DNA of 64,000 nt from Dioszegia crocea. Taxonomy: Eukaryota; Basidiomycota; Tremellomycetes; Tremellales; Bulleribasidiaceae. Position 1 is the first letter of the stretch. Every line of letters starts with the position of its first letter. Where the stretch lies: the NCBI GenBank assembly GCA_001600615.1, contig BCKK01000011.1:248001-312000 (forward strand), written 5' to 3'. The notes beneath the pieces were generated by a model. The model did not search any database and had not been told where the DNA came from. It was given only the letters and a program-made list of their open reading frames with translations. Shown piece after piece: positions 33,826 through 45,515 of this stretch. The position numbers and the translations under genes are program-made.

Positions 33826-34387
33826 GCGGCGGTTGAGGAGGAAGAAGGGACAAGGGAGGAGTCAAGCAGCCGTTTGGAGGTTGACGAGCAGGCCGGTGGC
33901 TGAGCTGGGACTCTATGCGAGTTTTTCTGGGATGAGGAGTGTTTATAGATTTAGATACGAGATACGCGTTGTGAAGTTGAGGTGTGGAATATGATATTAA
34001 GAGGCTGCCGGGTATTTCAGAGTGGCCGCGGCGTAGGGCAAAATTAGCGGTTGGTAGGTTCCATGTATTTCAGCTGAGATCACATCTGTTGATCAAGGAA
34101 GAGTATCTCTCCCCGTCTTATGACACCGCAGAGCGACATAGGACCGACCACAGCTGATGCATCACGCCGAGTTTCACAGTATACACAGCTTCCCACTCTT
34201 GCCCTTTTTGGATATCTTTCTTCTTTCCTTCACTGTCACCACTGCTTGTCTGAAGCCAGCACATCTTCGACGACTTTCCCATCTTCCCAAATCCCCTCAG
34301 CCAATCCGCAGACTCTCAAGCCTTCTTGGCACTCCGACTTGGTGGTTTCCTCGTACCCTCAGTGACTGGCTTTTCCGCTCTACACCA
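33826..34387. other. Intergenic between convergent genes
   Basis: About 560 bases between the 3' ends of the SH3BGRL-like (+) and DUF3140 (-) genes. Open frames on the plus strand near 34120-34440 have no splice or homology support. Confidence 0.4.
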
Positions 34388-35368
34388 TTAGCTAACAGCC
34401 TTGACAGGAGATCCGATTCTGCGCGGTACGAAACTCGAAACTGACTTTGCCTTCTTCGCAGCTGGTTTGTCCGCCTTTTCGGGCTTTTCACCCGATCGCT
34501 TATCCCCAACCTCAGCTTCCTCCGGATCTGCCTTGTCGTCCCCAGCATCAGCCGCAGCTTTCTTACTGGCAGGCTTGGCCGCTGATTTTGATTTGGGCTT
34601 CTCGGCAGTCTCAGCCTTCTTGCTGGCGGGCTTGGACGATGGGGCTTTCTCCTCAGCGTCCTCTTTCTTCTTCTCGTCCGCAGCTGTTCTCTTGCTGGCC
34701 TTTTTCGATGCGGGTTTGCCGGATGATTTCGGTTTGTTGCCGCCTCCGTTCGTGCTACCAGTAGCTTTCAACGGGTCATGTCCCTGTCACGATCAGCTGT
34801 TTACTCAAGTATGAGAAGATATGTAAGCTGCTATCAACTTACCCAGTTCTTGAGACTTCTCGTACTCTTCATCTTCTCAAGCTCTTCATCCGTCTTCTCC
34901 TCTTTCAAATGACCTTCCTGCGCTAGGTGTCGCTTACAGTACGACACGACACGGCGCATGTGCTCTTGGTCTTCCTCGGTATACTTTGAGGGATCCTTCA
35001 GTAGTCAGTATGCTTGAGCGGAGGTAAAGCTGGGCAAGACTGACCTTGTCAGGGTTTCGCTTGAGAATATCGACGATCTTTCGACCTGACTCGTGGCCTA
35101 TCGATTCGCCAGACCCGTCGTCTTTCTTGAAACCTGTAGTCTCGGACGCTTCGGTCTCGAGGAAGGCTTCAAGCTCCTGTTCTATGTCAGTTCATGGCTA
35201 CATGTCCGTGGGCAGTCCTGAGCTGACCTCGACTGTCATGTTGACGACCTCTGAGAGATCAGTACATACACTGTGTTCGCATAGTCCCTGGTCGGAGAAG
35301 GAGAAGTGGGGAGGAAGACTGGACGAACCATTGAAATCCTTGATCACTTCGTCTGTAGATTTGACCAT
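34388..35368 (-). CDS. DUF3140 domain protein with lysine-rich, histone H1-like tail
   Basis: Five exons from the ATG at 35368. The domain reads VVNMTVEELEAFLETEASE, then SIGHESGRKIVDILKRNPD, then YTEEDQEHMRRVVSYCKRHL and STRSLKNWGHDPLKA. These are the conserved blocks of DUF3140: the ELExwL start, GHxSGRkIV, DxxHMRkVvxYxxRHlAQ and LmNWGHDPLK. The family is common in bacteria and scattered in fungi, and is of unknown function. The tail of about 110 residues is Lys/Ala/Ser-rich with three PASKKA-type repeats and ends SFVPRRIGSPVKAVS, like a linker histone tail, suggesting nucleic-acid binding. Domain call firm; DNA binding is inference. Confidence 0.8.
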
Positions 35369-35658
35369 TTTGCTGAGTTTCCTTCGGATTGTTAGGAATG
35401 TGTAGTAGTTATAGGAGGTTGCTCTATAGCTTGTGTTGTTGGAGTAGTGGAGCGACCCAGAGTGGGTGTCCCCCACCCTTCCCCGCATCGATGACGCTGG
35501 GCTTGATTGCTCATTTCCGTCGGAAGCACACGTGGGATTAACGGGTATCGGAGTTTGTGGCATTTATCCCACAGACCACAGGTGGAGGCGTCGAGGTTTT
35601 GAGATTTTTGGTCCACCCAACGTTGCTACAGCTGTACCATCTATCACAACAACACACA

Positions 35659-38377
35659 ATGGCTCCACGCGCTGTATTCGCAGAGAGCTCGCGAACAGCT
35701 CAGCGAAAAGCTGCTCGACCGACACCGGCAGCTGCTCCCATTGCAAAGCCCTCCACGAATGGCACCAGCAAGAAGCGTGCTGCTGCCCTACCGGCAGATG
35801 AAGATGACGAGGAGGATGAGGGTTTCCTCAATGGGAATGGGCTGGAAATGAGCGAAGATGAGGAGATGGCCAATGCGGCCAGTGGGGAAGAGGAGGAGGA
35901 TGACGATGAGGCCTTTCCCGAGCTGGACAGCGGGTCAGATGAGGGGGACGACGAAGAGGATTCGGATGAAGATGAGGAGGATGAAGAGGATGATGGGTCG
36001 GAGTCGGGATACAACTCGTCTGATATTGAGAGGCTATATGAAGAGGGAGATGATTACGAGACGCCCGGAACAACACCTTCGACCAGTCGTGAAAATTTGA
36101 CTATCGACGAAAAGCTTTCGAGGATGATTGCCAAGAGCTCCGTTAAGCCTGATGAGGCTATTGGGACGGATGGGAAGATTTCCTTGGCCAAAGATGGGAA
36201 GGGGCGGCTTGTGAAGAGTAAATTCGTCGAGGGGAGCTATGTTAGGGAGTACGAGGAGTACGAGGCGGGATATGGAAGTGAGAGTTCGACTGAGGATGTG
36301 AGTTGTGTGGCTACTAAATCTCGAGCATACTCAGCTGACACGCTAGAACCCAAATACCGTCGGTAATGTCCCTATGGAGTGGTACGATGATCTGCCGCAT
36401 ATCGGGTACGATGTCAACGGACGTAAAATCTTCCGACCGGTCAAGGGTGATGAGCTCGACAAGTTCTTGGCCAACGTCGAAGACCCATCAGCTTGGACAT
36501 CAGTCGAGGACAAGCTGCTCCAGAAGCAAGTCCAGTTGACGGATAGGGAGTTGGACATTATTCGGCGGTTGGAGAGGGCGGAGAATCCCGATAAGGATTT
36601 CAACCCGTATCAGGATACCATCGAGTGGTTTACTGGGAAAGGGAATGAGATGGTTATGCCGCTCAGTGCTGCACCGGAGCCCAAACGCAGATTCGTTCCT
36701 TCCAAATGGGAACACAAGAAGGTAAGTTTGACGCGGCTAGAACTGGTCCTGAAGCTGACAACCGTAGGTCATGAAGATTGTCAAGGCGATCCGAGAGGGC
36801 CGAATCATTCCCAATAAACCCACTGCTCAAAAACCTGCCGTTTACGCCATTTGGTCAGAGAACGATCAGCCACACCAGGAGCACGCAATGTACATGCCCG
36901 CACCCCAATTACCCCCTCCCCACACGGCCGAATCTTACAACCCGCCAGAAGAGTACGTTCCAACCGAGGAGGAGCGGAAAGAGTGGGAAGAGACGGATAA
37001 GGAGGATCGCAAGACTGATTTCTTGCCTGCGAAATACGACGCATTGCGCTTGGTCCCCGGTTACAAGAACCTGGTACAGGAACGATTTGAGCGTTGTCTC
37101 GACTTGTACCTCGCCCCTCGTACTCGCCGAGTCAAACTCAACATCGATCCCGAATCGCTCATTCCCAAACTTCCTAGTCCTAAGGAATTACGCCCCTTCC
37201 CTGTCGCTTCGGTCGTGCAATACCGTCACCCGGGAAGCACGCGAGTGCGATGTGTGTCGGTCAGCCCATCCGGCGAGTGGGTAGCTTCGGGGAGTGAGGA
37301 TGGTGTGGTGAGGCTCTGGGATCTAGGGAATGGACGAGAAGTGTGGAAGTGGGACCTGAAGGGCGGGGCTGTTCAGAGTGTAGACTGGTCACCTAATGCC
37401 GAGGAGGCGGTATTGGTCGCGCTTGTTGAGGGCAAGGTGGTCGTCATTTCGCCATTATGGCTCGTTCCTCCTGCAGTGGCAGCGGCCACGATGGAGCACA
37501 CCAACGCCGGATTCGCTTCGTCGGCCGCTACGACGAAAGCGGGTGCAGGGAAGGAAGTGAAGGGAGTGGAAGCGGTCAAGTGGGTCCGTCCCGGGGAGAG
37601 CGAGCGAGAGAGGGGTGTCTTGGTCACGATAGAAGTACCGGGCACGCCAAAGCAGGTAGCGTGGCACAGGAAGGGAGACTACTTCTCGACTGTCGCTGTT
37701 GATGGTGAGTTTTGCCTAAGCTGACTCCTATGTGAATGCTGATTTCTGCAGCCGCCAACAAATCTGTCCTCATCCATCAATTATCCAAACACGCCACTCA
37801 ATCCCCATTCCGGAAAGTTCCCGGACAAGTCCAACGCATCCAGTTCCACCCTCACAAACCTTGGTTCTTTGCCGCTACTCAGCGGTATGTCCGGCTATAC
37901 GATCTGGCGGGCCAGACCCTTGTCCGGACTCTGCAGACTGGTGCGCGATGGATCAGTTCGATGGATGTGCACCCTGGAGGAGATAATGTGGTGATTGGGA
38001 GTTACGACAAGAAGCTGGGATGGTTCGATATGGATCTGGGCAACAAGCCATATAAGACATTGAGGTGTGTTTCATCCTCATTGTAGGGTTAGAATCCAAG
38101 CTGATCCATCAGATACCACACCAAAGCCCTCCGATCAGTAGCTTTCCACCCCGTCCTCCCCCTCTTCGCTTCAGCCTCAGACGACGGCACGATCCACATC
38201 TTCCACTCGACCGTCTACTCGGATTTGATGCAAAACCCGCTCATTGTCCCACTTAAGATCCTACGCGGTCACAGAGTGACGGAAGGGCTTGGTGTTCTGG
38301 AGGTCCGATGGCACCCTCAGAAACCATGGTTGGTCAGTTCGGGAGCAGATGGGGAGGTGAGGCTGTGGACTTCGTGA
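35659..38377 (+). CDS. ERB1: Ribosome biogenesis protein Erb1 (BOP1 homolog)
   Basis: Part of the PeBoW complex (Nop7-Erb1-Ytm1), needed in the nucleolus for 27S pre-rRNA processing and 60S subunit assembly. Acidic Asp/Glu/Ser region at about residues 55-120, then the BOP1 N-terminal domain: [50 protein letters not shown] and [21 protein letters not shown] seven-bladed WD40 propeller follows ([57 protein letters not shown]) and ends in [16 protein letters not shown] with TGA at 38375-38377. Four introns. All signature blocks present, length near 790 residues as usual. Confidence 0.96.
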
Positions 38378-39516
38378 TTGGGCCCAGGGCGGAGGAATGG
38401 TGTAGATTAGAGTTGCTGCCGAGGCGGCGTCCTCGTGTGGTCCGCTTTTGGTCTCCGATGTGTATGCAATCTACCTCCGATTGGGGCAGGTAGTGATCGC
38501 TATGCTTTGAGTTGCATACCGCTGTCAGCATTAGCGCCAGAGACCTACATTCCTCCAGTTCGGGTCTCGGAAGCGGGCTTCGGGCGGTGCAATCCCAGCT
38601 GGCCCTCCTTTCCCTTCACATTTCATCCTGCATCCACTACCCATCTACCATGTGTCACTTTGCATATATCCCATCATCTTTATCACTAGATGATGATCAC
38701 CATGTGATCCCAGAAGCTTCAAGCTTTTCCCGCGATGTGCTTCTCTGTCGTCCGACGTCGCGGTTGCGATCACCCGCCATCAGCGGTGAGTGGGAGGCCC
38801 GATGCCCGATGACCGCTTTTTCCTCCTTCAGCCTCCTCTTAATTAACAGGATCGAAAGGTATTGGCGAAAGGAAGGTCAGGGACGATAGGAGCTTCTGAC
38901 GATAACGGAAAGGATGTGTGTGTATGGCTGTGTGTCGGTGCGCTGTGTGTGTGCGCAACTTCCGGCCCGCGCCCGCGCCATCCTTCTTCCGCCCCTTATC
39001 TTCGGTACAACTCAATTCAAGGTTTCCAAAGGACACCCCCACCTCCTTTCCAAGGCCCAAAGGCTCAAGGCGTGCCTTTCCCGAACACACACAGCATGCC
39101 CTGTGTTCTTTCTTTGACTTTGCCTAGTTTCCCGGATCTTTCTGCCGTCCGGCGCCATCAACGGCTGTCCTTTTACAGATTCCCTAACGTCCTGACGTCG
39201 CTCCCTTTTCGACAATTACCTCTATCCTTCCAATAGCAAATGGGCGATCTCACCACCCCCAAATTGACCCCATCAAAGGCCTCATCACACTGCTTTTAAC
39301 TTTTGAGAAATGCTTGGTAGTAGTTCGGCTCGGAACGGGCTAGAACAGCAGCTGGAGGGCTCGTGCTCAGATGGGGCTCATAAAGGTGATGGCTCATCCG
39401 CTGACTCTTCCCTTTCATTCCCTTCTTGTCCACTCCGAACCTCTTACAAAAGATCCAGAACAGACAAAGCCGCCAACACCGACGCCAAACCAAACACATA
39501 TTCTTACGCCCTTACA
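38378..39516. other. Long intergenic region upstream of the Ste3-like receptor
   Basis: About 1.1 kb without a supportable gene, long for this compact window. It contains a TG-rich low-complexity stretch at about 38913-38957 and CT-rich segments nearer the receptor. I looked for short frames ending in Cys-aliphatic-aliphatic-X and a stop, as lipopeptide pheromone precursors would have, and saw none. The region probably holds the receptor promoter and a long leader. Confidence 0.4.
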
Positions 39517-41070
39517 ATGGGCTTCAACCACCCCGAACTCCTCATTCCTTCCATCTTTGCCCTGTGCTGTGCCGTCTACCCAGCACCATGGCACATCCGG
39601 AACCGGAACATCGCCACTTTAGGCATGATATTCTGGATGTCAGCTTTGAATCTGGTCCACATCATCAACTGTAAGTTCCTGAGTCCTCCTATGACCATAA
39701 AGCTGACCAGGCACAGGCATAGCGTGGAACGGCAACGCAGATATCAAATCGAGAGCATGGGGCGATATCAGTGTTCTCATCAACAGTGAGTCCTTTGGCA
39801 TCTGGTGTCTACCCTCTTCATCCTAGATGCTAACAACCTCAGTCGGATACAACTACGGTCTCCCCCTGTCCCACTTCATCCTCGCTAAACAACTCGAAAA
39901 CTGTACCTCCCTCCGATCTGATTCACCACTTTACGACCAGAACTCCAAGCGCCGACACCTGATCTTCGACCTGTGCCTCGCCATCTTTGGACCCATCGTC
40001 GGTTTCTTGGTATCTCTCACATCGAGGCTTACTCGCTTCAACATCGTCGAGGGGTTTGGGCCGGTACCGGGGGTGTACTGGGATACGTGGGGTGTGGTTT
40101 GGGTCGCAGTGAGTTGGAATATGCCCGTATAAGTGGGTACAAGCTCACACTGCAGGTCGTCCCTATCATCATCGCCATCATGTGCTTTGCGTACACTTGT
40201 GAGTCCAATCGACTGCTTTTGCACGGAGGCATGACCGAGAACTGACAACCATAGGCAAAGCCTGCTACAACATCATCCGAAGACGCCAACAGATGCTCAC
40301 TATCCTCTCCAAGAGTGCCGGCCTCGACAAGTCTCACTTCTGGCGATTGATGATCCTCGCCAATGCTGAACTAGGCACCTGCATGTAAGTGACTTTCTCC
40401 ACTTTCTTCTCCACTTTCAATCCTTTCATGACAGTTCTGACAGCCAGGATCCGCGCCGTGTTCAACATGATGTCAGGCACACAAGGGCTCGACAGCCTTC
40501 GCTGGAGGGATCAATCCCGTTCACTCTCCAACATCAACCAGATCCTTGAGGAGAACATCAGCGATGAGTCAATGATGATCTATCGTCTCTCTTGGTTCAC
40601 CGTCGTTGCCTGCAGCTTTGTCTTCTTTTTTCTCCTTCGCTACTAGTGGGTCCACCATTCTTCACACGCCCGCACGTTGCTGATGAATCAGGTTCTGAAA
40701 CCAAGCGGTTCTACTGGGATCTCATGGCCAAGATCTTCCCCTGTGTGCCACCGTACCACGAGACGACGGAGGACCGCGCTGCGAGCGGTAAGGGTTCATA
40801 CAATACCAGGTAAGTTTCCGCCTATTACGCATAGTCGACAGGAACGGGCGCTGACAAATCAGTTCTGGCGGATACACATCTACCTCGTCCAACCCTCTCC
40901 GCACGCAAGACTCGAATCAGGGCGACAGGGAAGACAAGGACATCTCAATCTTTGAGCTTCTTGAAGGTCCCCTCCCATCTTCACCTAAATCACCCTTGTC
41001 TTCATCGCACCCTCACTATAACCTCCACTTTCACGACCCGCCGATGAAGAGGGAGATTTCTCCTGCTTGA
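39517..41070 (+). CDS. Ste3-like pheromone receptor (fungal class D GPCR)
   Basis: Seven hydrophobic segments: PSIFALCCAVYPAPWHIRNR, NIATLGMIFWMSALNLVHII, the DISVLINIGYNYGLPLSHFI helix, LIFDLCLAIFGPIVGFLVSL, VVPIIIAIMCFAYTC, LMILANAELGTCMIRAVF and YRLSWFTVVACSFVFFF. The PWHxRxxN loop, AWG...LIxGxxYGLP and YNIIRRRQQ third loop are hallmarks of Ste3 receptors for lipid-modified pheromones. The C-terminal tail is cytosolic, Ser/Pro-rich (DISIFELLEGPLPSSPKSPL). The junction after helix 7 does not work as written: with the normal donor at about 40646 a stop forms. One T fewer in the T-run at 40626-40631 gives the family-like FATSSETKRFYWD. It may be a mating receptor or a non-mating paralog of the CPR2 type. 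Confidence 0.85.
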
Positions 41071-41414
41071 TGACCCCACTCGTCGACCCTGTGCATAGGC
41101 TTGTTGATTGTAAAACGAGAGTCCACAAAGGCAGAGAGAGTTCTTGCACTTGTATGGGGGAGAGGTCGAGCTGGATGCTTGTTATTTCTTGTGCTTATTA
41201 GACTATATATTTGCTCGTGTTCATATTGTTGGTCAATCCTATTTCTGGGCATGCATGATTATAGTGGATGTCTTTGACGACTTCAAACTCGACAACCACC
41301 CTTTTGGTTCCTAATCCCCTGTTCTTCTCCTTTTCTTGCACAACATCCACCACTCGCTGCTTTCTCCCACTCGGCTCCCCACCGCCGCTCTCCCGCCCAA
41401 CCGCCCACACTCCA
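41071..41414. other. Intergenic between convergent genes
   Basis: About 340 bases between the receptor stop and the CCDC47-like stop. Contains 3' UTRs only; nothing else is visible. Confidence 0.4.
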
Positions 41415-42744
41415 TCAAGGCTTGCCTCCCTTCTTCTGCTGCTTCCTCAAATCCCGCTTCTTCTCCAGATCCGCCAACTTCTTTAGCTCTTTGTCGCTCA
41501 TCGTCGCCCGCTCCGCCTTCTTCTTGGCCAATCGCTTCTCCTCAGCCTGCTCCTCTTTGCTCAATTCGCCGGATTCTTCACGGCGCTCTTTGGCGTAGTC
41601 GGCACCAAGCTCGGCATCAAGTTGTTCACGGGTCTTGATGAGTTTACGGGCAATCTAGAGGTATCAGTTGCTGCACCCATAATATCGTACCATCTAACTC
41701 ACCTCAGGTTTGAGAAGGTTTGGCTTGGCCATCAGATCCGCAATGTTCAAAGCGACCTGCAACCATGCCTGGACGATCTCCTCCTGTGCCTGATTGCTGG
41801 GCTTCTTGACCGAAAGGATAATCTCGCGCTTGCGCAATTTGCTAGGGAGGGCACCTCGACCAGGCTTGGTAGCGGGCTGGTCGGTGATCTGAGATGTCAG
41901 CATATCGTCAATGGAAGAAAGAGACGACACTTGCCATAAGGTATTTCAACATGCTGGCTGCAGCCGAGTTCTTGAGCAGATCCGTCACGCCAATACTGGG
42001 TGTCTTGAGGATGACATCGTTGACTTCAGAGTGCTCAGTGAAGAGAGCGTGAGTGATGGGGACCGAGGGGTTCTCTTGGAGTCGAGCGAATGTCTGGTTC
42101 GTCAGCTTGACTTTCCCTCCATCTAGACACAAGGGGCAATGGAAACTGACCAAATCCCATCGCTTCTCTCTCAAAAGACCCATAGCTCCCTTATCCGCCA
42201 CTGCCCATACACCGAGACCTTCCCCTTGCTTCCCCTCGCTGCCCATGCCGAGGGTCAAGTTAAAGAGGATACTCTCGCTCCCGTCGTACGTAGGCTCGAT
42301 GATTGACTTGCCAACGTGCATGAGCAAAGATACAATGTCGTGGATTGGATAGAGGAAGATGGTAGTGTGTAGGCAAAGAACATTGCGGCGGCCGGTAGAG
42401 TAGTAGAGATGTTGAGCAGGACCAGAAGCGAGTAAGTCTCTGCTTCTTGTGAATTGAGTGACGAGGTATTTGTGGATAGGCTTGATTCTGAATTGATCAG
42501 TTCTGCCTCTGAAGTCGATGAAGAGGACTCACGTTGCCTTCGCACGAGCGGTACTGAAATACTGCCCAGCTAAGTATAGCAAGAGGTAGACAGCCAAAGC
42601 CGCAAATGCGAGAGCTTCCGTCTTGAAGTACGCAGGTCGAATAGTGAACATCTTCCACTTATACTCTAGCCCATCATAATCCAAGGGCGGAGGAGCCGCT
42701 GGCTTGGGGTTGATGACGTTGAGCAGCTGTAATATGCCCGACAT
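41415..42744 (-). CDS. CCDC47 homolog (DUF1682 ER membrane protein)
   Basis: Starts SGILQLLNVINPKPAAPP and has one membrane segment (LAFAALAVYLLLYLAGQYF) near residue 55. After it come HKYLVTQFTRSRDLLASGPA, ILFNLTLGMGSEGKQGEG, FVWAV-type strand and RWDLTFARLQENPSVPITHA, then LKYLMVSSLSSIDDMLTSQ and a long charged coiled coil (RAT-MSDKELKKLADLEKKR) ending in KKGGKP. This is the order of the DUF1682/CCDC47 family; human CCDC47 is the PAT-complex subunit that helps insert multi-pass proteins at the Sec61 translocon and binds calcium. Four introns, TGA read on the minus strand at 41415-41417. Family identity clear; fungal members are little studied. Confidence 0.85.
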
Positions 42745-43007
42745 TGTGTGTGAAGTATAGAAGCAACAGCAAGAGGGGGAAGGGAAGCTGCCACCGGGAC
42801 GAGGCTCCGGATAATCTCCGGACTGGGTAACTCCGCCATGTGGAGTCCCCGCCAAACCCTGAATGCGGAAAGCACCAAGCCTGGCAAGACGATCGATACA
42901 TGCTCTTCGACTATATTGCATACTAGATACTGGTCCCCTTTCAAGTCACTGCAAGGAACACTTGATTCGAGACAACCCCTCCGCAAAGACTACCAATTAC
43001 CACCCGA

Positions 43008-44907
43008 CTAATACGGTCCCTGCTGTTGCTGATTCGGCCAAGCGGTACTTGCCGGACCCTGTCCCGGGTATGGTTGAGGGTTACCATTTGGGTTATTGTA
43101 CAGCATGGGCTGGACCTGACCCATGGGCGGAGATGGCAGACCAGGCGAATAGGCAGGGACGAGCGCTCCCTTTTGATCGTATACCATCGGAACGGGCATG
43201 GGCTGGTGGCATTCCTCGGTGTGTCCTTCGCAGTGCATGAGGTTTGGACGGTGATACCGGAGCAGCATGACGATGGCAATGGTAGCGATACCGATAAGAC
43301 TAGTCTGAGGAGTCAGCCTGAAGTTGTCGGTACTAATAAAAGGGCCACTTACGAACAGACTCGCAGCTAAACCGACTACGGCAATAATGAAACCAGCGGC
43401 ATTCTTCAACTGTTTCACTCGGCAAAGGTACGTCGCTCTTACGACCGTATAGCCTGTCGCGGGTATAGGGAAGGATGTATCGGCGCGCATGGCCACAGCG
43501 CCGTTGAGAGTGGAGCCAGTGACGCCGGGAGTGGTGGCGTTGGTGTTGACGGTCTGGATCTGTGCGGCCATGGATGAGAGGGTGGTGTAGATGTTGTTGT
43601 TGACCTTGGCGGTGGATCCCAAATCATATACCGTCGCTGCGTGAAGGGCAGTAGCGAGGTTCTTGGCGGGGATGGCAAGGTCTCGGTTTTGGTTGATGGT
43701 GTCAAACTGCCCAAAGACGGTTTGACTGCCTAGGAATGTCAGCTCATCCAGTCGAAGCCAGAGGGGGAGGGGACTGACCGTTGGGGAAGGAGTTGACAGC
43801 TTGGTCTACCTGGAAGTCGGGGATCCAATCGACGACGGATGTGGGACAGGCGCTATCTGTCAGTATTTGGCAATGCTTCGGGGATAGACGACTCACGCTG
43901 TGCCGATATAGGCGATGGGGCAGATGAGCCGAGCGTGGAGGTTCAAGCTGTACTCGGTCGGCGCAGCACCGTTCGACTGTGTGATGGCGAGCTTGGCAGT
44001 GCTTAGGAGATCTTGGGCGAGATAGTCGAGGGCGCGGAAGATGTAAGTGCTTGTACTGTTTTCGTTGGTCCAGATCTTGTTGGCAGAAGAACCCCTGGCG
44101 CCGGGGATGAGGAGACTCTTCACGGGAGAGGTGGCGAAGGTGTAGTGGTTGGTAGCGACGATGGGCCAGGCGTCGTAGCAGAAGACCAGTACCTGTGATG
44201 TTTAGCCGACATGAGAAGCTGATCAGGCAGAGGGCAAAGGGACGTACCACGGCGTCAACGGTATTGCGGATGGAATCGATTGTGAGCAGAACTATACCCA
44301 GTCAGCACGTGAGTCATCTCTATCTTCTCCTGACGCCAAAACTGACCATTTGCAGGCGCACAGCTATCGAGTGTCTGAGCCCGATACTCCACCACATCAG
44401 ATGGGCGAGTCTGGGAGCCAGGCTTAGAATAGTATGACTCGATCTCGTATGCGAAGAGATCGTTGGTGGTAGTGAAGGATGCGCCAGGGGTGAATCTGCA
44501 AGTATGGTCAGTCTAATTCCAGGACAAGTAAGAACAGAAACTGACGATGTAGCTCCACTACACATGCCCTGCTCATTGAACTGCTTTTCCAACCCGTCTG
44601 GGATGAAGCTCGCGTACCACAGTTTCTGGGTCATGTTGTAATTTGGCGACGAGATGGTGATGGTCTCATATCCGGCGGTCGCAGCTGTAGGGTCAGCGTG
44701 AGATGTATGTTGGGAGTGAGTTGAATCTCTCACCTGCCCAAATAACAAAGACGCTCAGAGCTAGAACCTGGAAGATTGCCCAGGAGATGTGGAACCATCG
44801 GCCATACGGTACCTGGCGTATCAGCTTGTGGAGTCCAGGGCATGGTTAGCTGGACGACTTACAGGTTTGGTGACGGGATACTCGAATAGGTCGTCGCCTT
44901 TCGCCAT
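43008..44907 (-). CDS. Unrecognised two-pass membrane protein with large extracytosolic domain
   Basis: The N-terminus AKGDDLFEYPVTKPVPYGRW precedes a first membrane helix (FHISWAIFQVLALSVFVIWA). A domain of about 320 residues follows, with several NxS/T sites (NENSTSTYI, NTNATTPGV), scattered cysteines and a Tyr/Ser-rich ligand-like surface, then a second helix (SLIGIATIAIVMLLRY) preceded by LKNAAGFIIAVVGLAASLF. The last 70 residues are Pro/Gln-rich and cytosolic (PQPYPGQGPASTAWPNQQQQ). At least seven introns with clean frame joins. The arrangement (short cytosolic N-terminus, large lumenal or outer loop, Pro-rich tail) suggests a plasma-membrane or cell-wall-facing sensor, but I recognise no family and make no function call. 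Confidence 0.75.
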
Positions 44908-45515
44908 GATGAGTTGAGGAGGTGATGATACCGGGTACTGACTTGGTGCGGGGATGATCGCTGAATGCTCGTAAGGCGAGAGCTATGTAGATTGAAAAGG
45001 CGAAAGATGAAGCGATGTGGGCAGGAGAAAGAGACTTCAAGCCGCATCTTGATACAGCCTGCACGGCCCGCTGAAGGCTCGCATCAGCTATCCTATCGCG
45101 TTGATAGCTGCGATTCTGGGAACCGAAGAGCGACAGTGTAATAGAGGAAGGTTCCATTTGGTCTCTCTTCTTCGGACCCCTGCCAAGCGCAAAGCTGTAA
45201 TCAGGAATAAAGAGTGCGTGTCAGAGCGGAGATCTCTCTTCACAGTGAGACAATTGGCACCGGACAGGTGACACAGACCTACATCTATCGGACCCGAATA
45301 ACCTCGCGAGTAGAAGCGGTCAGTGAGCGGGTAGCGCGCTCATCGTCACACACAGACTCAACCTTCTTTGACACACTTCCGTTTCCCTTATCTGCATACC
45401 GAAGGCACTCAACTTCACCTATTTGACAAAGCTCAAAGCAGTCGTCTGCGACATCCATCCAGGCAGACCCTCTACTCTACATTTTCTACCACTGTCCAAG
45501 TATAGCCAGGCAGCC
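44908..45515. other. Intergenic, divergent promoter region
   Basis: About 610 bases between the two-pass membrane protein (-) and family B copy 1 (+). No coding segment found. Confidence 0.35.

Noticed and set aside
34120..34444. Plus-strand frames between convergent genes
   Set aside because: Overlap 3' UTR and the DUF3140 gene; no exon logic.
38900..38960. TG-rich tract as telomere-like or Z-DNA element
   Set aside because: Short and irregular; ordinary low-complexity sequence.
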